Of a DNA stretch of 64,000 nucleotides, positions 34,301 through 41,634 are shown piece by piece. The DNA comes from Streptomyces sp. Tue6028 (GTDB lineage Bacteria > Actinomycetota > Actinomycetes > Streptomycetales > Streptomycetaceae), in NCBI RefSeq assembly GCF_002300165.1, contig NZ_MLCE01000026.1, forward strand, positions 1 to 64,000, in the 5' to 3' direction. Position 1 is the first letter of the stretch. Each line of letters opens with the position of its first letter. The notes under the pieces are model-generated. The model made no database searches. It was given only the letters and a program-made list of their open reading frames with translations, and was not told where the DNA came from. Made by a program: the position numbers and the translations under genes.

Positions 34301-35049
34301 CCTGGGACCGCGACCTGGACGCGCTGGCCGGGGAACTGCTGCGTGCCCGCGCGACGGTGACCGACGTCCCCCTGCCGGCTTCGCTCACCGCGTCGCAGCT
34401 GCTGCGGCTGGCCGCCGACCCGGACGGCTTCGCGCAGGAGCTGGCACGTCCCATGCCACGCCCCCCGCAGCCGGCGGCCCGCCGGGGCACCCGCTTCCAC
34501 GCCTGGGTGGAGTCCCGCTTCGAGGAGCTGCGGCTGCCGATGCTGGGGCCCGAGGAGCTGCCCGGCACCGACGCCGAGATCGCCGACGAACGTGACCTGG
34601 AGTCCCTCAAGGAAGCCTTCGAACGCACTCCGTACGCCCAGCGCACCCCGTACCGCGTCGAGGCGCCCTTCCAGCTCGCCATCGCCGGACGCGTCGTGCG
34701 CGGCCGCATCGACGCCGTCTACAAGCAGGGCGACGGCCGGGCGGCGACGTACGAGATCGTCGACTGGAAGACCAGCCGCGCCCGTACGGCCGACCCGCTC
34801 CAGCTCGCGCTCTACCGCCTCGCCTGGGCCGAGCAGCAGGGCGTGCCCCCGGAATCCGTCACGGCCGCCTTCCTGTACGTCCGCAGCGGCGAGGTCGTCC
34901 GGCCCGAGCTGCCGGACCGTGCCGCGCTGGAGCGGCTGATCGTCGAGGACCCGACGGGCTCCCGGGACGGGTCACCGGGGGAAGAGCAGGGCTCCCGGGA
35001 CGGGTCGCCCGAGGAACCGCCGGGCGGACACGCCTCCGAGGGCGGATAG
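31345..35049 (+). CDS. adnB: ATP-dependent helicase/nuclease subunit AdnB
   Basis: A 1234-residue UvrD/RecB-like helicase with a RecB-family nuclease domain, second subunit of AdnAB. In mycobacteria AdnB is the dominant motor. Visible motifs: Walker A GAGSGKTT near 37, LTFTNKAAGELAERV, LLDEYQDTSVAQR near 270, GWRGA with DPCQAIY just before it, and TAHKSKGLEWD. The nuclease core reads VDWKTSRA near 1139 after an upstream GRIDAVY. Residues about 850-950 form an acidic Asp/Pro insert separating helicase from nuclease. I start at GTG 31345 (VSARITDPEQL); an in-frame ATG at 31303 would add 14 residues, and neither has a strong ribosome-binding site. The short spacing from adnA supports one operon. 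Confidence 0.92.
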   Translation: MSARITDPEQLKELLGIPFTPEQTACITAPPAPQVIVAGAGSGKTTVMAARVVWLVGTGQVAPEQVLGLTFTNKAAGELAERVRKALVKAGVTDPDVIDPDNPPGEPVISTYHAFAGRLLTDHGLRIGLEPTSRLLADATRYQLAARVLREAPGPFPALTRSFADLVGDLLTLDSELAEHLVRPEDLRAYDAGLLRALAGAKLTNADLRKVPEAAAARRELAELVGRYRAAKRERDLLDFGDQIALSATLARTRPEVGEILRDEFRVVLLDEYQDTSVAQRVLLAGLFGGGTGHPVTAVGDPCQAIYGWRGASVANLDDFPDHFAHRDGRPATRQALSENRRSGGRLLDLANGLAEPLRAMHAGVEALRPAPGAERDGLVRCALLRTHAEEIDWLADSLAHLVRTGKAPGEIAVLCRTAGDFAEIQGALVARDIPVEVVGLSGLLHLPEVADLVAVCEVLQDPGANASLVRLLTGPRWRIGPRDLALLGRRARLLVSHARVGADDDPERRLAAAVEGVDPSEVISLADALDTFLELPIAAEGDDDGLPFSPDARVRFARLAAELRDLRRSLADPLMDVLHRVLAVTGLEVELSASPHALAARRRETLSNFLDIAASFAAGDGEATLLAFLGFLRTAAQYEKGLDNALPGGENTVKVLTAHKSKGLEWDVVAVPGLVTGTFPSSQGREKWTAQGKVLPHELRGDADTLPDVETWDAKGLKGFHEAMKDHQHTEELRLGYVTFTRPRSLLLGSGHWWGPSQKRPRGPSDFLHALYEHCAAGHGEIEVWADEPAEDEENPALQEAAADHAWPLPLDEAALARRRAAAETVLAHLERVASHEEAGPGTWQAGPRAAHDPASYDDPDWPPPPDDDESLYGPPDEPPYEEGDFADGDPFSDDDPFLDHAPVPDGDQLSAGDQHSDRDRLAGGDQRSSADPFPEGDQADWESWTTDRPAGRPTVPRQAAGPGSRPHREGPGQLTPEESRTLASWDRDLDALAGELLRARATVTDVPLPASLTASQLLRLAADPDGFAQELARPMPRPPQPAARRGTRFHAWVESRFEELRLPMLGPEELPGTDAEIADERDLESLKEAFERTPYAQRTPYRVEAPFQLAIAGRVVRGRIDAVYKQGDGRAATYEIVDWKTSRARTADPLQLALYRLAWAEQQGVPPESVTAAFLYVRSGEVVRPELPDRAALERLIVEDPTGSRDGSPGEEQGSRDGSPEEPPGGHASEGG

Positions 35050-35059
35050 GCTCGTGAGC

Positions 35060-36472
35060 ATGAGCAAGCCCGTTGACAACGCCGTCAGCACCGTCCGTGC
35101 GTACATCCAGACCCACCGAGCCGCCTTCCTCGACGACCTCGCGGAATGGCTGCGCATCCCCTCCGTGTCGGCCCAGCCCGACCATGCCGCGGACGTGGCA
35201 CGCAGCGCCGACTGGCTTGCCGCCAAGCTCTGGGAGACCGGTTTCACCACCGCGGAGGTCTGGCCGACCGCCGGTGCCCCGGCCGTCTTCGCCGAGTGGC
35301 CCTCCGACGACCCCGAGGCACCCACCGTCCTCGTCTACGGGCACCACGACGTGCAGCCCGCCGCCCGCGAGGACGGCTGGGACAGCGAGCCCTTCGAGCC
35401 GGTGATCCGGGGCAACCGCCTGCACGCGCGCGGGGCCGCCGACGACAAGGGCCAAGTGTTCTTCCACACACTCGGTGTCCGCGCCCACCTCGCCGCCACC
35501 GGGCGCACCACCCCGGCCGTCCACCTCAAGCTCCTGATCGAGGGCGAGGAGGAGTCCGGCTCCCCGCACTTCCGTGACCTCGTCGAGGCGCACGCGGATC
35601 GCCTCGCCGCCGACGCGGTGATCGTCTCCGACACAGGCATGTGGTCCGAGGACACCCCCACGGTGTGCACCGGCATGCGCGGTCTCGCGGAGTGCGAGAT
35701 CGAGCTGCACGGCCCCGACCAGGACATCCACTCCGGCTCCTTCGGCGGCGCCGTGCCCAACCCCGCGACCGCCGCCGCCCGCCTCGTCGCCGCCCTGCAC
35801 GACGAGCACGCGCGCGTGGCCGTGCCCGGCTTCTACGACGGCATCACCGCACTCACCGACCGCGAGCGCGAGCTCTTCGCCGAGCTGCCCTTCGACGAGG
35901 AGACGTGGCTGCGCACGGCCAGGTCGACGGCCACCCACGGCGAGGCCGGCCACACCACCCTGGAGCGCATCTGGGCCCGTCCGACCGCCGAGGTCAACGG
36001 CATCGGCGGTGGCTACCAGGGCCCCGGCAGCAAGACGATCATCCCGTCCTCGGCCATCGTCAAGCTCTCCTTCCGGCTGGTCGCGGGGCAGGACCCGGAC
36101 CACATCGAGAAGGCGGTACGCGCCTGGGCCGCCGAGCAGCTGCCCGCCGGCATCCGGTACGAGATCACCTTCGGCGCGGCCACCCGCCCGTGCCTCACGC
36201 CCCTGGACCACCCGGCGCTCCAGTCCGTCGCACGTGCCATGGGCCGCGCCTTCGAGCAGCCGATCCGCTTCACCCGGGAGGGAGGCTCCGGGCCCGCGGC
36301 CGACCTTCAGGAAGTCCTCGGGGCCCCCGTGCTCTTCCTCGGGATCTCCGTCCCGTCCGACGGCTGGCACGCCCCGAACGAGAAGGTCGAACTCGATCTC
36401 CTCATGAAGGGCGTCGAGACGGCAGCCCACCTGTGGGGCGATCTGGCCGAGAACTGGCGCGAGGCACACTGA
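35060..36472 (+). CDS. M20-family metallopeptidase (dipeptidase)
   Basis: A 470-residue zinc dipeptidase or acylase of the M20 family. The metal-binding and catalytic elements are complete: YGHHDVQP (His/Asp), RGAADDKGQ (bridging Asp), GEEESGSP (catalytic Glu pair), VSDTGMW (metal Asp), and the late His in GWHAPNEKVE. The dimerisation lid lies between, with the IPSSAIVKLSFRLV strand. It cleaves small peptides in the cytosol; exact specificity (beta-Ala-His, Cys-Gly or similar) is not visible. ATG 35060 follows AGG at nine bases; GTG 35054 is the alternative. It sits only 10 bases after adnB but has no obvious repair role, so it may simply be carried in the operon. In mycobacteria this position holds a different gene. 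Confidence 0.93.
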   Translation: MSKPVDNAVSTVRAYIQTHRAAFLDDLAEWLRIPSVSAQPDHAADVARSADWLAAKLWETGFTTAEVWPTAGAPAVFAEWPSDDPEAPTVLVYGHHDVQPAAREDGWDSEPFEPVIRGNRLHARGAADDKGQVFFHTLGVRAHLAATGRTTPAVHLKLLIEGEEESGSPHFRDLVEAHADRLAADAVIVSDTGMWSEDTPTVCTGMRGLAECEIELHGPDQDIHSGSFGGAVPNPATAAARLVAALHDEHARVAVPGFYDGITALTDRERELFAELPFDEETWLRTARSTATHGEAGHTTLERIWARPTAEVNGIGGGYQGPGSKTIIPSSAIVKLSFRLVAGQDPDHIEKAVRAWAAEQLPAGIRYEITFGAATRPCLTPLDHPALQSVARAMGRAFEQPIRFTREGGSGPAADLQEVLGAPVLFLGISVPSDGWHAPNEKVELDLLMKGVETAAHLWGDLAENWREAH

Positions 36473-36567
36473 AGGAGCCGATCCGCGCCCTGGAGGGCGT
36501 CCCGCACACCCGTCCTGCTGAACCGCCCGCCGAAACAACCGTTACACCGGGGGAGTTGGAAGCACCC

Positions 36568-37512
36568 GTGACCACCTGGACCGACAGCACCGCCGACCGT
36601 CCCATCTCGCTCACCGCCCCGAGCGGCATCGACCGCGCCGCCCACCACCGGCTCGACGAGGCCTGGCTCGCGGCGGCCTGGAGCCACCCCACGACCCGTG
36701 TCTTCGTGGTCTCGGGCGGTCAGGTACTCATCGACGAGACCGCGGACGGCACCACCGAACTGGTGATGACGCCCGCCTTCGAAGCGCCGCTCACCGAGGC
36801 GCACCGTTACTTCCTCGGCACGGACGACGACGGTGTGAGCTACTTCGCACTGCAGAAGGACACGCTGCCGGGCCGCATCGACCAGTCCGCGCGCCCGGCG
36901 GGCCTGCGCGAGGCCGGACTCCTGCTCTCGCCGCGCGACTCGGGCCTCATGGTGCACGCGGTCGCCCTGGAGAACTGGCAGCGACTGCACCGGTTCTGCT
37001 CGCGCTGCGGCGAACGCACGGTCATCGCCGCCGCCGGTCACATCCGCCGCTGTCCCGCCTGCGGGGCCGAGCACTACCCCCGCACCGACCCGGCCGTGAT
37101 CATGGCGGTGACGGACGACGCCGACCGCATCCTGCTCGGCCGCCAGGTGCACTGGCCCGAAGGACGCTTCTCCACGCTCGCCGGCTTCGTGGAGCCCGGT
37201 GAGTCCATCGAGCATTCCGTGCGCCGCGAGGTCTTCGAGGAGGTGGGCGTCACGGTCGGCGAGGTGGAGTACGTCGCCAGCCAGCCCTGGCCCTTCCCCT
37301 CCAGCCTCATGCTCGGCTTCATGGCCCGTGCCACCTCGTCGGAGATCGACGTCGACGGCGAGGAGATCCACGAAGCCCGCTGGTTCTCCCGGGACGAGCT
37401 GCGGGCCGCTTTCGAGTCCGGGGAGGTGCTGCCTCCCTACGGAATCTCGATCGCGGCCCGCCTCATCGAGCTCTGGTACGGCAAGCCCCTGCCCACGCGG
37501 GCGGTCGCTTGA
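36568..37512 (+). CDS. nudC: NAD(+)/NADH diphosphatase NudC (NUDIX)
   Basis: A 314-residue NudC that cleaves NADH, and in related enzymes deNADs RNA caps, giving NMN(H) plus AMP. Zinc ribbon FCSRCGERT and RRCPACGAEH (four Cys), the NUDIX box GFVEPGESIEHSVRREVFEEVG, quoted here as GFVEPGE then REVFEEVG, and the NADH-specific SQPWPFPSS motif downstream are all intact. GTG 36568 gives the family length (N-terminal domain starting MTTWTDST). It follows the peptidase gene by 95 bases and is convergent with the mycoredoxin gene, only six bases away. Linkage NudC-mycoredoxin-UvrD2-WhiB7 is the same as in mycobacteria. Confidence 0.94.
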   Translation: MTTWTDSTADRPISLTAPSGIDRAAHHRLDEAWLAAAWSHPTTRVFVVSGGQVLIDETADGTTELVMTPAFEAPLTEAHRYFLGTDDDGVSYFALQKDTLPGRIDQSARPAGLREAGLLLSPRDSGLMVHAVALENWQRLHRFCSRCGERTVIAAAGHIRRCPACGAEHYPRTDPAVIMAVTDDADRILLGRQVHWPEGRFSTLAGFVEPGESIEHSVRREVFEEVGVTVGEVEYVASQPWPFPSSLMLGFMARATSSEIDVDGEEIHEARWFSRDELRAAFESGEVLPPYGISIAARLIELWYGKPLPTRAVA

Positions 37513-37518
37513 TCCGGC

Positions 37519-37761
37519 TCAGACGCCGATCTTCTGCTTGACCTGCGCCAGCGAAGGGTTCGTGAGCGTCGAACCGTCCGGGAAGAGAACGGTGGGAACC
37601 GTCTGGTTTCCGCCGTTCGCCTTCTCCACGAACGCCGCGGACTGCGGGTCCTGCTCGATGTTGATCTCCGTGTACGCGATGCCCTCGCGGTCCATCTGGC
37701 TCTTCAGCCGACGGCAGTAACCGCACCACGTGGTGCTGTACATCGTCACAGTGCCCTGCAT
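37519..37761 (-). CDS. mrx1: Mycoredoxin (glutaredoxin-like, CGYC active site)
   Basis: An 80-residue glutaredoxin-fold thiol oxidoreductase. The N-terminus MQGTVTMYSTTWCGYCRRLK carries the CxxC active site (CGYC), followed by the cis-Pro segment QTVPTVLFPDG. Actinobacterial members (Mrx1) reduce mycothiol-mixed disulfides rather than using glutathione, which Streptomyces lacks. ATG 37761 is preceded by GGAGCGCAAAAGAC, an acceptable ribosome-binding site. It is divergent from uvrD2 and convergent with nudC. The redox role fits the stress-gene setting. Confidence 0.94.
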   Translation of the reverse strand: MQGTVTMYSTTWCGYCRRLKSQMDREGIAYTEINIEQDPQSAAFVEKANGGNQTVPTVLFPDGSTLTNPSLAQVKQKIGV

Positions 37762-37979
37762 GTCTTTTGCGCTCCTTCACGGCTCGGGGGTGCGTCGTAG
37801 CTGCCAGTGGAACGCAAGTGACCTGCCCGGCATTCCCACCGGGGGTATGCGATACGTCGCTCCTGATCCGGCCCTCCCGTCGGATCAGGAGCGTGACGCC
37901 TGTCGCATTAGTACGACTGCGGGCGCCTCCCTGTGGACAACCGGCTCGTGCGCCTCCGGCGACCTGGCAGCATGGCGGG

Positions 37980-40175
37980 GTGACAGCAGCAACGCACTCC
38001 ACCCTCTTCCCGCAGGTTCCGGACACGGCCGACGCGGTGCTCGACGGGCTCGACCCGGAGCAGCGCGAGGTCGCCACCGCGCTGCACGGTCCGGTGTGCG
38101 TGCTGGCGGGGGCGGGCACCGGCAAGACCCGGGCGATCACCCACCGCATCGCCTACGGGGTCCGGGCGGGGATACTCCACCCTTCCAGCGTGCTGGCCGT
38201 CACCTTCACCAACCGCGCCGCCGGCGAGATGCGCGGCCGGCTGCGCCAGCTCGGCGCCGGGGGAGTCCAGGCCCGCACCTTCCACTCCGCCGCCCTGCGC
38301 CAGCTCCAGTACTTCTGGCCCAAGGCGGTCGGCGGCGGCCTGCCCCGGCTCGTCGACCGCAAGATCCAGCTCGTCGCGGACGCGGCGGCCGCCTGCCGCA
38401 TCCGCCTCGACCGGGGTGAGCTGCGGGACGTCACCGGCGAGATCGAATGGTCCAAGGTCACCCAGACCATCCCCGCCGACTACGCGGCCGCCGCCGCCAA
38501 GGCCGGACGCGAGGCCCCCCGCGACCCGGCCGAGATCGCCCAGATCTACGCGGCGTACGAGGACCTCAAGCGGGACCGCGCGGTCATCGACTTCGAGGAC
38601 GTCCTGCTGCTGACGGTCGCCATCCTTCAGGACCGGCACGACATCGCCGAGCAGGTTCGCTCCCAGTACCAGCACTTCGTGGTCGACGAGTACCAGGACG
38701 TCAGCCCGCTCCAGCAGCGCCTGCTCGAACTGTGGCTCGGCGAGCGCGACAGCCTCTGTGTGGTGGGTGACGCCAGCCAGACGATCTATTCGTTCACCGG
38801 TGCAACTCCTGACCATCTCCTCGACTTCCGCACCCGCCACCCCTCGGCCACCGTCGTCAAGCTCGTCCGCGACTACCGCTCCTCGCCCGAGGTCGTCCAT
38901 CTGGCCAACGGCCTGCTCGCCCAGGCCCGTGGCCGGGCCGCCGAACACCGCCTCGAACTGATCTCGCAGCGTTCCCCCGGCCCCGAGCCCGTGTACGCGG
39001 AGTACACGGACGAGCCCGCCGAGGCCGAAGGAGCCGCGCGCCGCATCCGCGACCTCGTCGCCTCGGGCGTCCCCGCGGGCGAGATCGCGATCCTCTTCCG
39101 TACGAACTCCCAGTCGGAGATCTACGAACAGGCCCTCGCCGACGCCGGTGTGCCCTATCAGCTGCGTGGTGCCGAGCGGTTCTTCGACCGTCCCGAGGTG
39201 CGAAAAGCGGGTGCCGCGCTGCGCGCCGCGGCCCGGTTCGGCGGCAACGACTCACTGCTCGACGACACCGTCGACCTGCCCTCGCAGGTCCGTGCCGTGT
39301 TGTCGGGCGAGGGCTGGACCAGCCTGCCGCCCGCCGGTTCGGGCGCGGTCAGGGAGCGCTGGGAGTCGCTCGCCGCCCTGGTGAACCTCGCGCAGGACTT
39401 CGCCGCGGCCAAGCCCGCCGCCACGCTCGGTGACCTCGTCGCCGAGCTCGACGAGCGGGCGAGCGCGCAGCACGCTCCGACCGTGCAGGGTGTCACCCTC
39501 GCCTCCCTCCACTCCGCCAAGGGGCTGGAGTGGGACGTCGTCTTCCTGGTCGGCGTGGCCGAGGGCATGATGCCGATCACCTACGCAAAGACCGACGAGC
39601 AGATCGAGGAGGAGCGCCGCCTCCTCTATGTGGGTGTCACCCGCGCCAGGGAGCATCTCTTCGTCTCCTGGGCGTTGTCCCGCTCGCCCGGCGGACGCCC
39701 CGGCCGGCGCCCCAGCCGATTTCTGGACGGCCTGCGCCCCGGCTCCGTCAGAACCGCGGGCCGCACCGGGTTCGGCGGTGCGGGGGGCATCGAGCGGGGT
39801 GTCGGGAGCAGTGGCGGTCCGGCCGTGCGGCGCACCGGCCGGACCCCGGCTCGCTGCCGGGTCTGCGGCCGCACCCTCACCGACGCCGGTGAGATGAAGC
39901 TGATGCGCTGCGAGGACTGCCCCTCCGACATGGACGAGGGTCTCTACGAGCGGTTGCGCGAGTGGCGTGCGGTGCAGGCGGAGCGCAGCGGACAGCCCGC
40001 GTTCTGCGTCTTCACCGACAAGACGCTCATGGCGATCGCCGAGACCGTGCCCGAGGACGAGCGAGAGCTCGCCCGGATCCCCGGCGTCGGAGTACGCAAG
40101 CTCAACCGCTTCGGAGCCGATGTTCTGACCATCTGCGCAGGTCAGGACCCTGAGGGGGAAGACGAGGGTGACTGA
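37980..40175 (+). CDS. uvrD2: ATP-dependent DNA helicase UvrD2 with HRDC domain
   Basis: A 731-residue SF1A 3'-5' DNA helicase of the actinobacterial UvrD2 type. Walker A GAGTGKT near 45, TFTNRAAGEMRGRL, VVDEYQDVSPLQQ near 237, SAKGLEWD and VTRAREHL cover the motor. After the motor a tetracysteine module follows (CRVCGR near 626 and MRCEDC near 643). An HRDC domain (residues about 657-724; GQPAFCVFTDKTL, IPGVGVRKLNRFG) ends the protein, as in M. tuberculosis UvrD2. The frame is open upstream, but the conserved start is GTG 37980 (VTAATHSTLFPQV). It is divergent from the mycoredoxin gene and lies just ahead of the whiB7 leader. Confidence 0.94.
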   Translation: MTAATHSTLFPQVPDTADAVLDGLDPEQREVATALHGPVCVLAGAGTGKTRAITHRIAYGVRAGILHPSSVLAVTFTNRAAGEMRGRLRQLGAGGVQARTFHSAALRQLQYFWPKAVGGGLPRLVDRKIQLVADAAAACRIRLDRGELRDVTGEIEWSKVTQTIPADYAAAAAKAGREAPRDPAEIAQIYAAYEDLKRDRAVIDFEDVLLLTVAILQDRHDIAEQVRSQYQHFVVDEYQDVSPLQQRLLELWLGERDSLCVVGDASQTIYSFTGATPDHLLDFRTRHPSATVVKLVRDYRSSPEVVHLANGLLAQARGRAAEHRLELISQRSPGPEPVYAEYTDEPAEAEGAARRIRDLVASGVPAGEIAILFRTNSQSEIYEQALADAGVPYQLRGAERFFDRPEVRKAGAALRAAARFGGNDSLLDDTVDLPSQVRAVLSGEGWTSLPPAGSGAVRERWESLAALVNLAQDFAAAKPAATLGDLVAELDERASAQHAPTVQGVTLASLHSAKGLEWDVVFLVGVAEGMMPITYAKTDEQIEEERRLLYVGVTRAREHLFVSWALSRSPGGRPGRRPSRFLDGLRPGSVRTAGRTGFGGAGGIERGVGSSGGPAVRRTGRTPARCRVCGRTLTDAGEMKLMRCEDCPSDMDEGLYERLREWRAVQAERSGQPAFCVFTDKTLMAIAETVPEDERELARIPGVGVRKLNRFGADVLTICAGQDPEGEDEGD

Positions 40176-40176
40176 T

Positions 40177-40202
40177 GCAAACTCGTCGAAAAAATAGTTT
40201 GC
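40177..40202. promoter_or_regulatory. Inverted repeat over the AT-rich element upstream of the whiB7 -35 box
   Basis: GCAAACT (40177-40183) and AGTTTGC (40196-40202) are perfect inverted arms around a 12-base AT-rich loop. The right arm overlaps the -35 box. It could be an operator or the uvrD2 terminator stem. Confidence 0.45.
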
Positions 40203-40228
40203 GCATGCCCCAGCAATCCCCATAGGTT
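40199..40228 (+). promoter_or_regulatory. whiB7/wblC promoter with adjacent AT-rich activation element
   Basis: TTGCGC (40199-40204) and TAGGTT (40223-40228) are 18 bases apart. Directly upstream is GAAAAAATAG (40189-40197 region), the only A-run nearby. WhiB7-dependent promoters are known to need an AT-rich stretch a few bases before the -35 box, so this fits autoactivation by the AT-hook protein encoded downstream. Predicted start near 40235. Confidence 0.65.
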
Positions 40229-40231
40229 CTA

Positions 40232-40274
40232 AGCACGGAAACGGCGGCCTTCTCCAAGGCCCCGCTTCCGTGCT
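40232..40274 (+). promoter_or_regulatory. Strong hairpin at the 5' end of the whiB7 leader (or uvrD2 terminator)
   Basis: Arms AGCACGGAA and TTCCGTGCT enclose a second nested stem GGCCTT / AAGGCC. It begins essentially at the predicted whiB7 transcription start, so it may protect the leader RNA or end uvrD2 transcripts; no U-tract is present. Confidence 0.6.
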
Positions 40275-40338
40275 GTACTTAATAACCGTCGGACCGGCTC
40301 ACCCTGGTCCCCCAAGACGCCGAGAGGAGGCGATTCCA

Positions 40339-40662
40339 GTGATCAGCATCAACGCCAGCTCCATCAGCACCGTCAAAATGACCGATCGCTCGGTCGTCTC
40401 CACGTGCATGCTCGGCGTCTCGAACCTGGGCACCGGTCTGTCCGGCATCCGTGCCGCCCGGCCGGCGTCCTCCCTGTCTCTCGCGGGCCTTCCCGTCCGT
40501 GAGCGCAATGAGCGACCGACCCAGGCACTGGAAGCGGCAGTAGTGGCAGAGGCGCAGGCCTATGCCTTTGCGGCGGCCGGTGCCGGAGCCCTGAAGCAGA
40601 CGACGCAGCACCACACGATGTGGGCCTTCCGTGGGCCTGAACCCTGGAGTGATCCAGCCTGA
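40339..40662 (+). CDS. Upstream ORF (107 aa) in the whiB7 leader
   Basis: A 107-codon frame beginning VISINASSISTVKMTDRS and ending MWAFRGPEPWSDPA. GTG 40339 is preceded by AGGAGG at nine bases, one of the best ribosome-binding sites in the window, and codon use is normal for the genome, so it is very probably translated. It has no recognisable domain. It lies inside the transcribed leader of whiB7, and its stop (40660-40662) is 25 bases before a strong intrinsic terminator. The likely job is regulatory: ribosome progress along it decides whether transcription reaches whiB7. A separate function of the peptide cannot be excluded, since the first 40 residues look protein-like. Confidence 0.7.
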   Translation: MISINASSISTVKMTDRSVVSTCMLGVSNLGTGLSGIRAARPASSLSLAGLPVRERNERPTQALEAAVVAEAQAYAFAAAGAGALKQTTQHHTMWAFRGPEPWSDPA

Positions 40663-40727
40663 TCCTCGATCAGGCCGGCGCCTTCAGGGCCGCGGAACCC
40701 CACCCGGGATCCGCGGCCCTTCTGTTT
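40634..40727 (+). terminator. whiB7 attenuator: terminator hairpin with competing antiterminator pairing
   Basis: Terminator stem GGGCCGCGGA (40687-40696) and TCCGCGGCCC (40710-40719), followed by TTCTGTTT. A competing pairing is possible between GGCCTGAA (40634-40641, inside the uORF) and TTCAGGGCC (40683-40691, overlapping the terminator's left arm). A third stem CCTGATC / GATCAGG (40658-40674) spans the uORF stop codon. The terminator lies 110 bases before the whiB7 start, so it can only act as an attenuator. Confidence 0.72.
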
Positions 40728-40836
40728 GTCCCCGACCAGGGACGGCAGAGCGAAGGGGCCTCGGGACAAGAAAAGAACCCGGTACCAGCCGCCAACCGGC
40801 CAACAGGCCGGCACGACCAGACGAGGAAGACGAACC

Positions 40837-41205
40837 GTGCAACTCGAAGCGCACGCCCCGTCCGTACCGCCTTCCGAAACGATCCCCCCGCCCGGCCTCA
40901 CGGAGGACTCCACCTTGATCCCGCTCACCGCGCTCACCGCGCTCGACGACGCCATCGAGAACCTCGGCGTACCCGTCCCGTGCCGCTCCTACGACCCGGA
41001 GGTCTTCTTCGCCGAGTCGCCGGCCGACGTCGAGTACGCCAAGTCCCTCTGCCGCACCTGCCCGCTGATGGAGGCCTGCCTCGCCGGCGCCAAGGAGCGG
41101 CGTGAGCCCTGGGGCGTCTGGGGTGGCGAGCTCTTCGTCCAGGGTGTCGTCGTGGCCCGCAAGCGGCCGCGTGGCCGCCCGCGCAAGAACCCGGTCGCGG
41201 CATGA
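40837..41205 (+). CDS. whiB7: WhiB7/WblC redox-sensing transcription factor
   Basis: A 122-residue WhiB-family activator that binds a 4Fe-4S cluster and the primary sigma factor and switches on intrinsic antibiotic resistance. Four cluster cysteines are visible in VPCRSYDPE and SLCRTCPLMEAC. The G[VI]WGG turn appears as PWGVWGGE, and the C-terminus has an AT-hook, RGRPRK, which distinguishes WhiB7 from other WhiB proteins. GTG 40837 follows GAGGAAGACG. The gene is preceded by a long leader with a translated uORF and an attenuator terminator, consistent with induction by ribosome-targeting drugs. Its stop overlaps the start of the next ORF. Confidence 0.95.
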   Translation: MQLEAHAPSVPPSETIPPPGLTEDSTLIPLTALTALDDAIENLGVPVPCRSYDPEVFFAESPADVEYAKSLCRTCPLMEACLAGAKERREPWGVWGGELFVQGVVVARKRPRGRPRKNPVAA

Positions 41206-41525
41206 ACATCCGCGGAACCATTGATCGCCCCCTGACGCACGACCCCAAGAAGCAGGCCCCGATGAAGCCGTCCACCAGCGAGCCCGCCGGCTCCGCCATC
41301 CCAGACTTCACCACCACCGGCGCGAACGACTCGCGTCAGAACAGGACCCGAGAGATGCAACTCATCCCAGAAGCCTTGGCTCGTGCGCATATGCACGAGC
41401 GACTGCACGAGGCCGAGCAGGAACGCCGGGCCGTGCGCCTGGCGACTGCCCGCCGGATGCAGCGTCGGGCCGAGCGCGCTTCGATGCGAGCCCGGCGCGC
41501 GCTGGCCATGGCGGTCATGCAGTAA
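41202..41525 (+). CDS. Small basic protein coupled to whiB7 (107 aa)
   Basis: A 107-residue protein whose ATG overlaps the whiB7 stop (ATGA), so it is translated together with whiB7. The N-terminal half is polar and probably disordered. The C-terminal half is a long Arg/Ala/Glu-rich helix (ARAHMHERLHEAEQERRAVR onward to SMRARRALAMAVMQ), possibly a coiled coil or nucleic-acid-binding helix. No named domain recognised. Tight coupling to whiB7 suggests it serves the same antibiotic response, for instance as a partner or ribosome-associated factor, but that is inference. A strong terminator follows. Confidence 0.72.
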   Translation: MNIRGTIDRPLTHDPKKQAPMKPSTSEPAGSAIPDFTTTGANDSRQNRTREMQLIPEALARAHMHERLHEAEQERRAVRLATARRMQRRAERASMRARRALAMAVMQ

Positions 41526-41554
41526 GCCGAAGCAGTCGCAGTCAGCAACTCCTC

Positions 41555-41586
41555 GCGGGGGTCGGTCCGAAGGGACCGGCCCCCGC
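41555..41586 (+). terminator. Terminator of the whiB7 operon
   Basis: Arms GCGGGGGTCGGTCC and GGACCGGCCCCCGC with a GAAG loop, 30 bases after the second gene's stop. Confidence 0.85.
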
Positions 41587-41634
41587 GGTGCGTTGTGCCG
41601 GGCCGTGCACCGGTCGCGGGGATATCGTCGCCGA

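Noticed and set aside
40270-40338. Longer start for the whiB7 uORF (frame open from 40270)
   Set aside because: Upstream codons have no ribosome-binding site, whereas GTG 40339 has AGGAGG at ideal spacing.
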